Source: Limnobacter sp. SAORIC-580 (GTDB lineage: Bacteria; Pseudomonadota; Gammaproteobacteria; Burkholderiales; Burkholderiaceae_B). Taken from it: a stretch of 64,000 bases of DNA. Where the stretch lies: positions 930,001 to 994,000 of the forward strand of contig NZ_CP053084.1 in NCBI RefSeq assembly GCF_013004065.1, given 5' to 3'. The position numbers and the translations under genes were made by a program. Below the pieces are notes generated by a model. It did not search any database, was not told where the DNA came from, and was given only the letters and a program-made list of their open reading frames with translations. This document shows, one piece after another, positions 52,491 to 60,002 of this stretch. Numbering within the stretch: position 1 is the stretch's first letter; each line of letters starts with the position of its first letter.

Positions 52491-53015
52491 ATGAGCAATG
52501 TCAATGAGCAATTGGCCAAGGCCATGGAGAGTGACAGCGCCAGCCACCAGTACCTGACTTTTCAGGTACATGGACAAAAGCTGGCGGTGGAAATTCTCCG
52601 GATCAAAGAGATCATCGAATTTGGACGAATTACCGTGGTGCCCATGATGCAGCAATGCATCAGCGGCGTGATCAACCTGCGCGGCTCTGTGGTGCCCGTG
52701 GTGGATTTGAGTGCCCGGTTTGGGCAAGGCAAAACCACCATCAACCGCCGCACCTGCATTGTGATTCTTGAATCGCAAATGGCCGACGAAACACAAGTGG
52801 TCGGTTTCATGGTGGACGCAGTGAATGCCGTGGTTGATATTGGGGCCGAGTTTATTGCGCCGCCGCCGCAGTTTGGTGCGGGCGTAAAAACTGACTTCTT
52901 GCGCGGTATTGGCAAGGTAGACGACGAGTTTGTGCTGGTGTTGAATGTTGAGCGCCTGCTGGACTTCGACATTCCCACCGACCTGGAAGAAGCTGCCGCC
53001 GCCGCAGTGGCCTGA
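52491..53015 (+). CDS. cheW: Chemotaxis adaptor CheW
   Basis: The 174-residue scaffold protein has the CheW fold: YLTFQVHGQKLAVEILRIKEII near the N-terminus, VVPMMQQCISGVINLRGSVVPVVDLSARFG mid-way and DEFVLVLNVERLLDFD near the end. It links CheA to the MCPs coded on both sides of cheA. It is 14 nt after the tandem-PAS MCP gene. A strong hairpin follows its stop. Confidence 0.92.
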   Translation: MSNVNEQLAKAMESDSASHQYLTFQVHGQKLAVEILRIKEIIEFGRITVVPMMQQCISGVINLRGSVVPVVDLSARFGQGKTTINRRTCIVILESQMADETQVVGFMVDAVNAVVDIGAEFIAPPPQFGAGVKTDFLRGIGKVDDEFVLVLNVERLLDFDIPTDLEEAAAAAVA

Positions 53016-53071
53016 GCAACTTCTTGGAACTGGAAGGTATTGATGCGTCACTGAGATCATGAGCTGACACA

Positions 53072-53099
53072 CCCACTGGGGGGATGTTCCCCCGGTGGG
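53072..53099 (+). promoter_or_regulatory. 11-bp hairpin covering the ribosome-binding site of the diguanylate cyclase
   Basis: CCCACTGGGGG (53072-53082) pairs with CCCCCGGTGGG (53089-53099), one T-G wobble, around a 6-nt loop. The 3' arm contains GGTGGG, the only ribosome-binding-like site for the ATG at 53105. There is no T-run after it, so it is not a standard terminator. When folded it would hide the start region of the cyclase gene. Confidence 0.55.
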
Positions 53100-53104
53100 G
53101 CCCC

Positions 53105-54154
53105 ATGAGATATCTCAACCGCATGCTAAAACTAAAATACGTCCTCGATATTTCAGACAGTGCCTCTCGTGCCCGGCAGAGAATGGCTTTTGCCGGGCTT
53201 TCTTTTCTCATGGTGTTCTTTTTTGCCCCTGGTGGTGCCATCGTTGGCAACGGCGCGCGCATGGCATTCATGATTGCCTTGGGTATTTATTTTCACCTGG
53301 CCTTGGTGCAATCTTGGCTGATTTCCAACCGTGAGCGACATTGGGAAAAAATTGAGCTGCCCAGTTATTGCCTGGATCTGCCCATGATCGGTTGGGGCCT
53401 GGTTGTCGCTGCAGAATTCCTGGCACCCGTGTCCCCTTTGATCGCAGTGGTGGCTCTGGTTCGGGGTATTCGGTATGGCCCCTGCATGTTGGCTTGCCAC
53501 ATTGGCTTGGGTATTGCGATTGTGTTGGGGCTGGCTTGGTTGGTGCCGTACTGGCAGGCCCACCTTGAGTTGGTGTATGCCAATCTGTTTTTGTTGCTGG
53601 TGCTGCCCATTCAGTTTTATGGTGTCAGTGTAAAAATTCAGGCCAGCTCGAAATCGCTGCGACAGGAAAACCTGACTGACCCTTTAACCCGCAGTTTGAA
53701 TCGCAAGGCACTTGAGGCTGCCGTGTGGCGCATGCTCAATGCCAAAGAACCCTTTGTGTTGTCTTTTCTGGATCTCGACAATTTCAAGATGGTCAACGAC
53801 ACTCTCGGCCATGCCACGGGTGACAAGCTGCTCAAGCGCGTCAGCACCAAGCTGTCGGTTCGGTTGCGAGCGGAGGACAAGGTGTATCGCCTCTCCGGTG
53901 ATGAATTCGTGGTGTTGAGTTTGGGCAACAGTCGCTCGGATATGGCCGAGAATCTTGGGCAGCGCATTCGGGCAGCCATTTCAGAGGCCATTCAATACAC
54001 CTGCCCCGATTTACCTGTGTCGGCAAGCGTGGGAGTGCTACAGGTTTCTACATTTGAGGAGCGTAGCCTTGAAACACTTTTGGCACATGCTGACCAGTTG
54101 ATGTACCAAGCCAAAAAATCCGGGAAAAACCAGGTATTGGTTCAAACGCTGTAA
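53105..54154 (+). CDS. Membrane diguanylate cyclase (GGDEF)
   Basis: From ATG 53105 the product is 349 residues: an N-terminal block of five to six helices (about 30-175) and a GGDEF domain from about residue 190 (LTDPLTRSLNRKALE, LDLDNFKMVNDTLGHATGDKLL). The active-site motif is SGDEF rather than GGDEF, a change tolerated in active cyclases. An RAED inhibitory-site motif lies five residues before it, so product feedback is likely. It makes cyclic di-GMP. It is the last gene after cheW, perhaps coupling the chemosensory operon to c-di-GMP. An earlier ATG at 53084 lies in the hairpin loop. Confidence 0.85.
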   Translation: MRYLNRMLKLKYVLDISDSASRARQRMAFAGLSFLMVFFFAPGGAIVGNGARMAFMIALGIYFHLALVQSWLISNRERHWEKIELPSYCLDLPMIGWGLVVAAEFLAPVSPLIAVVALVRGIRYGPCMLACHIGLGIAIVLGLAWLVPYWQAHLELVYANLFLLLVLPIQFYGVSVKIQASSKSLRQENLTDPLTRSLNRKALEAAVWRMLNAKEPFVLSFLDLDNFKMVNDTLGHATGDKLLKRVSTKLSVRLRAEDKVYRLSGDEFVVLSLGNSRSDMAENLGQRIRAAISEAIQYTCPDLPVSASVGVLQVSTFEERSLETLLAHADQLMYQAKKSGKNQVLVQTL

Positions 54155-54164
54155 ATCGGGCTAA

Positions 54165-54392
54165 TCAGCCTTTTGTGGGGCAATAGGTACTGCTCGATCT
54201 TTGCGGGCTGGCAGGGGTTTGAAGTTCTGGGGCTTGGTGCACATAGGTGCATTCGGCGATTTCACCGTAGTTGGAATCGCGCGTGGCCAAGGCTTTGCTG
54301 ATTTGTATTGAAACAAAGACCACCATGAATGCTGCAATGGCAAACCACAACACTTTTCTGTTGCGTCTAAAAAATGCACCTAAATCAAACAT
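54165..54392 (-). CDS. Small single-helix membrane protein
   Basis: The 75-residue product has an FFRRNRK basic stretch then a helix (VLWFAIAAFMVVFVSIQI, about residues 14-31) and a short tail with two Cys. The ribosome-binding site is weak. It converges with the cyclase gene, 10 nt apart. A single-helix protein fits the frame and no other gene fits the strand, but it remains hypothetical. Confidence 0.45.
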   Translation of the reverse strand: MFDLGAFFRRNRKVLWFAIAAFMVVFVSIQISKALATRDSNYGEIAECTYVHQAPELQTPASPQRSSSTYCPTKG

Positions 54393-54494
54393 GAAAGCCA
54401 GTCAAACCCAGAAAGTGTGAATTGTTGTAAATTGGAAACAATTATTAAAAATATTAAACAATAAGTCAATTCTTATTTGACAGCTTTGTTCGGT

Positions 54495-54977
54495 TTATTT
54501 TGCCGGCTTGTCAATCTCGCCCACGTCAAGAATTGGCGATGCATCCATGGTTTCTGCACCCAATAAGGTGGTTACCCGGCCCAGCACTGAGGCAATCAAA
54601 TGTTGCTCCCAGCTTTGTAGTTGCTCAAAGCGATCTGCGAAGCGGGTTTGCAGGCTGGACGGCGCATCGTTTACCTCGTGTTTGCCCTTGTCGGTCAACA
54701 CCACTTCAAGCCTGCGCTTGTCAACTGTGCTGCGAATTTTCTCGATCAAACCCCGGCTTTCCAGTTTTTGAAGAATCACTGTAGATGTCACGGGGGAAAG
54801 GCTGAGCGACTTGGCCAGCTCGCCCGGGGAAATGCCGGGATTGTCGGCCACCGATTGCAAAGTCAACAATTCAGAGGTGGCCATGTCAGCTTTTTTGGCC
54901 AATTCTCGGGCACTGGATTCTGTGGCACGAATAATGCGGCGAAGCGAAATAAGTGATTCTTGTAAGGTGCTGTCCAT
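54495..54977 (-). CDS. ectR: MarR-family regulator, EctR-like
   Basis: The 160-residue protein has the MarR winged helix: ISPGELAKSLSLSPVTSTVI and the wing RSTVDKRRLEVVLTDKGK, at about residues 49-100. MarR regulators divergent from ectABC are the known EctR class that represses ectoine synthesis at low salt. Here it is 294 bp from ectA and points away from it, which fits that arrangement. The gene symbol rests on context. The 294 bp hold the promoter listed below. Confidence 0.78.
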   Translation of the reverse strand: MDSTLQESLISLRRIIRATESSARELAKKADMATSELLTLQSVADNPGISPGELAKSLSLSPVTSTVILQKLESRGLIEKIRSTVDKRRLEVVLTDKGKHEVNDAPSSLQTRFADRFEQLQSWEQHLIASVLGRVTTLLGAETMDASPILDVGEIDKPAK

Positions 54978-55115
54978 GCTCGCTAACCCGGTGATTTAAT
55001 TCATTTTGATGAATTGTAGTGATTAACCGGCCTGGTGAGTTGGAATTTCCTACGCTTAGAGCATTCCCACCAAATTTAACAATTTCAGCGATGTCAGAGG
55101 GGTATTCAAGATGGT

Positions 55116-55144
55116 TTGCATTTATTTATAAAGTAAACTATTAT
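55116..55144 (+). promoter_or_regulatory. Candidate sigma-70-type promoter of the ectoine operon
   Basis: TTGCAT (55116-55121) and TATTAT (55139-55144) are exactly 17 nt apart. Initiation would fall near 55151, leaving a leader of about 120 nt before the ectA ATG. The region is AT-rich. The divergent regulator gene lies just to the left. Confidence 0.6.
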
Positions 55145-55240
55145 TAGATTGTTCTTTCATAAAAACTCTTCATTGCATTGGTTTTCAATGATGAGCTTTT
55201 ACGAAAGGATGAGAAGTAGTTTATTTATTAATAACAAATG

Positions 55241-55260
55241 GGCCTGCCAATAACAGGGCC
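55241..55260 (+). promoter_or_regulatory. Leader hairpin just before ectA
   Basis: GGCCTG (55241-55246) pairs with CAGGGCC (55254-55260) with one bulge, ending 11 nt before the ectA ATG, which has no clear ribosome-binding site of its own. A 21-codon frame opening at 55188 ends at TAA 55251-55253 inside the loop. Confidence 0.35.
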
Positions 55261-55271
55261 ATCTCATCCAA

Positions 55272-55799
55272 ATGTCCAAACATGATGTCGTTTTGCGACA
55301 TCCCGTGCTCGAAGATGGCACTGCCGTATTCGACCTTGTGGATGCTTGCAAGCCACTCGATCTGAACTCCCATTATTTGTACCTGCTGCAATGCAGTCAC
55401 TTTGCGCCTACTTGCGTAGTCGCAACCCTGAACAGCGAGGTGGTTGCCTGGGTTTCCGGTTACATTCCGCCCAAACAAGCCGACACGTTTTTTGTGTGGC
55501 AAGTCGCAGTTGGGGAAAAGGCTCGGGGGCTGGGCTTGGGCAAGAGACTCCTCAACTGGGTGGTGGCCCAGCAAAGCGGCATTGCAAAAATTCACACATC
55601 CATTACGCCCGACAACGCGGCGTCTTGGGGGCTTTTCAAATCACTGGCCCGCGACTGGGGCAGTCATTTGTCTTCACGAGACTGGTTCGAAGAACAGTCT
55701 CACTTTGGCGGTCGACACAACACCGAAGTATTGGTGGAAATCACTTTGCCAACATCGCCACTGGCGACATTCCTACAAACTCAAGGAGTACAACAATGA
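55272..55799 (+). CDS. ectA: L-2,4-diaminobutyrate acetyltransferase
   Basis: The 175-residue GNAT enzyme acetylates diaminobutyrate at N-gamma with acetyl-CoA, the second step of ectoine synthesis. It shows LRHPVLEDGTAVFDLVDAC, the acetyl-CoA loop VAVGEKARGLGLGKRLL near residue 78-94, and ITPDNAASWGLFKSLA. It is the first gene of ectABCD and overlaps ectB by 4 nt. Confidence 0.95.
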   Translation: MSKHDVVLRHPVLEDGTAVFDLVDACKPLDLNSHYLYLLQCSHFAPTCVVATLNSEVVAWVSGYIPPKQADTFFVWQVAVGEKARGLGLGKRLLNWVVAQQSGIAKIHTSITPDNAASWGLFKSLARDWGSHLSSRDWFEEQSHFGGRHNTEVLVEITLPTSPLATFLQTQGVQQ

Positions 55800-57130
55800 G
55801 TGACTCAAGCAAGTCAATCGACTTTCAAACCCTGAGCAAAATTCGCACATTCCAGAAAAACGAGTCGGAAGCGCGCAGCTATTGCCGCAGCTTTCCAACC
55901 CTGTTTGTGCGCGCCAAGGGCAGCACCATGACCGACATGCATGGTCAGGATTATCTCGATTTCCTGTCTGGGGCAGGCTCGTTAAACTACGGGCACAACG
56001 ATCCAGAGATGAAATCGGCATTGCTTGACTACATTGCAGACGATGGCATTGGCCACAGCCTGGACATGCACAGCGCCGCCAAGGCCAAGTTTATTGATGC
56101 GTTCAACCGCCATATTTTGAAGCCGCGTGGCATGCAATATCGCATTCAGTTTACGGGCCCCACTGGTACCAACTCGGTTGAAGCGGCCATCAAACTGGCT
56201 CGCAAAATTACCGGGCGCAAGCAAATTATTGCGTTCACCAACGGCTTTCATGGCGTAACGCAAGGTGCGTTGGCATGTACCGCGAACAGCCATCACCGCA
56301 GCCCATCGGCTTCTACACTGTGTGGCGTTGACCGTTACCCTTATGACGGTTACATGGGCGAAGATGTGGACACCACCGAGTACCTTGAAAAAATGCTGAC
56401 CGACAAGTCGAGTGGTCAAGATGCGCCTGCCGCCGTGATTGTGGAAGGCGTGCAAGGTGAGGGTGGTTTAAACCCGGCTTCCATGAAGTGGCTGAAGAAC
56501 CTGGCCAAGGTGACCCGCAAGGCTGGTGCCATGTTGATTCTTGACGAAATTCAGGCCGGTGTTGGCCGTGCAGGTTCGTTCTTCAGCTTTGAGGAAGCCG
56601 GCATTGAGCCTGACCTGATTTGCCTGTCCAAATCACTGTCTGGTATGGGCCTGCCCATGGCGGTCACCCTGATTCGTCCCGACCTCGATTTCTGGAAGCC
56701 AGGTGAGCACAACGGCACCTTCCGAGGCAACAACCATGCATTCATTACTGCCGCAGCCGCCCTTGAAAAGTATTGGGCCAACCCGGCATTTGAGCGCGGT
56801 ATTGCACAACGTGCCGAGGTGGTGAACCAAAGCCTGAACCGCATTTTGAAAGCCAACGACAATGTCACCGTGCAGGTGAAAGGCCGCGGCATGATGCAGG
56901 GCATTGAAATGCAAAGTGGTGCCCTGGCCGACGAAGTCGTGGCGGAGTGTTTCAAGCACCACATGATTATTGAGACCTGCGGCAACGATGGCCAGGTGGT
57001 GAAGGTGTTTGCAGCCCTGAACATTGAAATGGAAGACCTGAAAAAAGGTTTGACCATTCTTGAGAAGGCTGTGGCCGCAATCAGCGCCAAGGCCGAGAAG
57101 GAAGCCAACAGCAAAAAGGTGAAAGCATGA
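55796..57130 (+). CDS. ectB: Diaminobutyrate-2-oxoglutarate transaminase
   Basis: The 444-residue PLP enzyme makes diaminobutyrate from aspartate semialdehyde and glutamate, the first step of the pathway. Asp250 in [10 protein letters not shown] and Lys279 in [10 protein letters not shown] are the PLP-binding residues. CAAGGAG lies before the ATG, which overlaps the ectA stop (ATGA). The frame is open far upstream through ectA, but that extension is not coding. Overlaps ectC by 4 nt. Confidence 0.96.
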   Translation: MSDSSKSIDFQTLSKIRTFQKNESEARSYCRSFPTLFVRAKGSTMTDMHGQDYLDFLSGAGSLNYGHNDPEMKSALLDYIADDGIGHSLDMHSAAKAKFIDAFNRHILKPRGMQYRIQFTGPTGTNSVEAAIKLARKITGRKQIIAFTNGFHGVTQGALACTANSHHRSPSASTLCGVDRYPYDGYMGEDVDTTEYLEKMLTDKSSGQDAPAAVIVEGVQGEGGLNPASMKWLKNLAKVTRKAGAMLILDEIQAGVGRAGSFFSFEEAGIEPDLICLSKSLSGMGLPMAVTLIRPDLDFWKPGEHNGTFRGNNHAFITAAAALEKYWANPAFERGIAQRAEVVNQSLNRILKANDNVTVQVKGRGMMQGIEMQSGALADEVVAECFKHHMIIETCGNDGQVVKVFAALNIEMEDLKKGLTILEKAVAAISAKAEKEANSKKVKA

Positions 57131-57516
57131 TTGTTAGAAAACTCAGCGAAGTGCAAGGCACAGAAAAGCACATTCATTCCAAGGGTTGGGACAGTGTTCG
57201 CATGCTGTTGCGCGACGACAAGATGGGCTTTTCCTTTCACATCACCACCATTCACGCCAAGGCCGAATTGCACATGCACTACAAGAACCACTTGGAGAGT
57301 GTGTACTGCGTGAGTGGCAAAGGCGAAATTGAAAGCAAGATTGATGGCAAGGTGTACCCGATTGAGGCGGGCACCATGTACGCCTTGAACCTGCATGACC
57401 CGCACATTCTGCGTGCCTTCGACGAGCCCATGATCATGGCCTGCGTGTTCAACCCCCCAGTGACTGGTGCGGAAGTACACGATGAAACCGGCGCATACCC
57501 TGCGTTGGCCGAATAA
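57127..57516 (+). CDS. ectC: Ectoine synthase
   Basis: The 129-residue cupin closes N-gamma-acetyl-diaminobutyrate to ectoine. It has the family's [19 protein letters not shown] start, the metal-binding part [27 protein letters not shown] with Glu and His ligands, and [14 protein letters not shown]. The start overlaps ectB by 4 nt. ectD follows after 21 nt. Confidence 0.96.
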   Translation: MIVRKLSEVQGTEKHIHSKGWDSVRMLLRDDKMGFSFHITTIHAKAELHMHYKNHLESVYCVSGKGEIESKIDGKVYPIEAGTMYALNLHDPHILRAFDEPMIMACVFNPPVTGAEVHDETGAYPALAE

Positions 57517-57537
57517 AACCACAGGAGGCAAAACACA

Positions 57538-58452
57538 ATGATTGTTTCAGCCGTAAGAGACCCATACCCCACACGTGACAAATCGGAGGGCGCCTTGATT
57601 CGACGCGCCGAACCCGTGGTGTACAGCGAGTGGACAGAAGACTCACCCCTGACCAAGGAACAGATGGCCCAGTTCGAGCGCGATGGCTATTTGGTGTTGA
57701 CCGATGTGTTTTCTGCTCATGAACTCAACGAGTTGCGTGCCGCCGCGGAGAGGGCTAGTAAAAACTGTGCGCAAACCCATGCTGGCCAATTAATCAAGGA
57801 GGCCGATGGAGAGCAGTTGCGCACCCTGTTTGGCGTGCACGGTATGGAAGGTTTGCTGAAAGAAACCGCGAGCAACCCGCGCATGCTGGAAGTGGTTCAG
57901 TTTTTGTTAAACGACTCGGTTTACATTCATCAGTCGCGTCTGAACTTCAAAAGCCCGCATTATGGCAGTGGCTTTGAGTGGCACAGCGATTTTGAAACCT
58001 GGCACGCCGAGGATGGCATGCCTGGCATGCGCGCCATTAGCGCAACCGTGCTGCTGACTGACGAAATTTCTGCCGATGGCTCCTTGAAGTTCATGCCACG
58101 CAGTCACAAAACTTTTGTGGCCTGCCCAGGCGAAACACCCGACTCCACCGGTTACCGAGAGGCATTCAAGAAGCAGGCTGTGGGCAAGCCGCCAGCGCTG
58201 TTTCTGGACTTGCTGGAAGAAAGCGGCGGCGTGCAGGAGGTGGTTGCACCAGCAGGCTCAGTGTTGTTGTTTGATTGCAATGTGATGCACGGCGCAGGCA
58301 AGAACACCAGCGACCACCTGCGTGCCAACCTGTTCTACGTGTACAACGCAGTCAGCAATGTGCTGAATTCCCCGTATGCGGCAGATACGCCTCGACCAGA
58401 ATTTCTGGCGGCGCGAACCATTGAGCCATTGAGCTTGCAGGTGCCCGCTTAA
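57538..58452 (+). CDS. ectD: Ectoine 5-hydroxylase
   Basis: The 304-residue Fe(II)/2-oxoglutarate oxygenase turns ectoine into 5-hydroxyectoine. The iron triad is His149 and Asp151 in FEWHSDFETWH and His251 in VMHGAGKN, close to the positions known for EctD. ACAGGAGGC precedes the ATG. Its presence shows the cell can make both solutes. The symporter gene starts 1-2 nt after its stop. Confidence 0.95.
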   Translation: MIVSAVRDPYPTRDKSEGALIRRAEPVVYSEWTEDSPLTKEQMAQFERDGYLVLTDVFSAHELNELRAAAERASKNCAQTHAGQLIKEADGEQLRTLFGVHGMEGLLKETASNPRMLEVVQFLLNDSVYIHQSRLNFKSPHYGSGFEWHSDFETWHAEDGMPGMRAISATVLLTDEISADGSLKFMPRSHKTFVACPGETPDSTGYREAFKKQAVGKPPALFLDLLEESGGVQEVVAPAGSVLLFDCNVMHGAGKNTSDHLRANLFYVYNAVSNVLNSPYAADTPRPEFLAARTIEPLSLQVPA

Positions 58453-58453
58453 T

Positions 58454-59863
58454 TTGGGCGCAAGCTTCTTCATCTGCCTGGCCCTGGTTCTGCTGATCGG
58501 ACTTAGTTCTGCTCGGCAGGCCAAGGCAAGTGCAGCTGACTACTTTGTGGCCAGCCGCAGCGTGCCGCCGTGGTTGGTCGGTCTGTCGGCGGTGGCCACC
58601 AACAATTCAGGCTATATGTTCATCGGCCTGATTGGTTACACCTACACCGCAGGAATCCAGTCTGTTTGGCTGATGCTGGGTTGGATTGTGGGCGACCTGA
58701 TTGCCTCAAAAACTGCGCATGAACGCATGCGGGATGAGGCGGATCGCATTCACGCCAATGGCATCATCGGCCTGCTGTCACAATGGGGTGGAACCAACAA
58801 CCGCAGCTGGCAAGTGCTGGCTGCGTTGTTCAGCATTGTTTTTCTGGCAACCTATGCCGCAGCGCAAATTGCAGCGGGTGGCAAGGCGCTGGAAGGCATG
58901 CTCGACATTCCCATGGCAATCGGTATGAGCATGGTTGCAGTGGTTGTAATCGCCTACAGCATTGCGGGTGGCATGCGTGCGTCTATTTGGACGGATGCGG
59001 CGCAATCGCTGTTGATGATTGTTTCGATCGTCGTGCTGTTGGTGGCCGCGGTTGCCCATTTAGGCGGTATGCAGGCTGTGTTTCAGCAGGCGGGTGCCAT
59101 CGATGGCTTTATGAACCCGACACCCACCGGGCTTGATATTCCCGGTTATGCCGGGGCAATGGCCTTTGTGGCGGGCTGGATGTTTGCCGGTGCAGCGGCG
59201 CTTGGGCAGCCGCACATTGTCAGCCGGTATTTGGCCTTGCAAAATACCCGGCAAATGAACCAGGTGCGCTGGTGGTATTACAGCTATTACCTCCTGTTTT
59301 ACTGCTTTGCAACTGCGGTGGGTTTGCTTAGCCGCTTGTATTTTGGCGAGAGCACAGGTTTTGATCCTGAGATGGCCCTGCCCAATATGGCGCGCGACTT
59401 GTTGCCCCCCTGGTTGGCCGGGCTGATGCTTGCGGGTATTTTTGCGGCCACCATGTCTACGGCCGATTCGCTGGTGCTGTCGTGTTCGTCTGCAATCACT
59501 CAAGACTTGCCCAGAAAACCTTCGGAGAATCGCTGGTTTTTGAAAACCGCCACCGCGATGACCACTGTTTTTGCCCTCGGTATTGGCCTGTGGAGCGAGC
59601 AAAGTGTATTTTCTTTGGTGGTGTGGGCTTGGGGTACATTGGGCGCGGTGTTTGTACCTATTCTGATTTGGCAGGTACTCGGTGCAAAATTAAACTCGTT
59701 GGCGATGTTGTGCATGTCAAGTACCGGCGTGATGGCCACAGTGGCTTGGAAGTTTTATGGCTTTCCGAGTACCGTCTACGAGGGCGCGGTGGGCATGTTC
59801 AGCGCCTTTGTTTTGGGTGCAATTTTCACAATAAGTAGTATCCGCAGCAGGTTTCACCCCTAG
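58454..59863 (+). CDS. Sodium:solute symporter (SSF family), possible ectoine transporter
   Basis: The 469-residue membrane protein has about 13 helices and the SSF pattern SAADYFVASRSVPPWLVGLSAVATNNSGYMFIGLIG near the N-terminus and MLAGIFAATMSTADSLVLSCSSAITQD at about 325-350. The start is TTG at 58454, one base after the ectD stop codon, with the ribosome-binding site inside ectD, so it is co-translated. SSF carriers take up proline, pantothenate and similar solutes with sodium. Its place in the ect operon suggests ectoine or hydroxyectoine uptake or recovery; the substrate is inferred. Confidence 0.82.
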   Translation: MGASFFICLALVLLIGLSSARQAKASAADYFVASRSVPPWLVGLSAVATNNSGYMFIGLIGYTYTAGIQSVWLMLGWIVGDLIASKTAHERMRDEADRIHANGIIGLLSQWGGTNNRSWQVLAALFSIVFLATYAAAQIAAGGKALEGMLDIPMAIGMSMVAVVVIAYSIAGGMRASIWTDAAQSLLMIVSIVVLLVAAVAHLGGMQAVFQQAGAIDGFMNPTPTGLDIPGYAGAMAFVAGWMFAGAAALGQPHIVSRYLALQNTRQMNQVRWWYYSYYLLFYCFATAVGLLSRLYFGESTGFDPEMALPNMARDLLPPWLAGLMLAGIFAATMSTADSLVLSCSSAITQDLPRKPSENRWFLKTATAMTTVFALGIGLWSEQSVFSLVVWAWGTLGAVFVPILIWQVLGAKLNSLAMLCMSSTGVMATVAWKFYGFPSTVYEGAVGMFSAFVLGAIFTISSIRSRFHP

Positions 59864-59866
59864 CTA

Positions 59867-59880
59867 CCCCGATTGGGGGG
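59867..59880. repeat. CCCC-N4-GGGG inverted repeat in the symporter/kinase spacer
   Basis: CCCC (59867-59870) and GGGGGG (59875-59880) are separated by GATT, followed by a second small repeat GGTG/CACC. The pair lies 4 nt after the symporter stop and about 120 nt before the kinase gene. It has no T-run. It may be an operator or a weak end structure. Confidence 0.35.
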
Positions 59881-60002
59881 ATAGGTGTATCACCCCAAGT
59901 TGTTAAATTGTGTGAATGCCTTGCAAGTTCTTGCCGGGTGTCACTATTCAATAAATAAATCAGCAACAAGCTGCATACATCGAATCAGGGGCGGTGCATT
60001 TC

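Noticed and set aside
55346..55795. Upstream extension of ectB by 150 codons
   Set aside because: It overlaps ectA in another frame; the family start [11 protein letters not shown] has its own ribosome-binding site at 55796.
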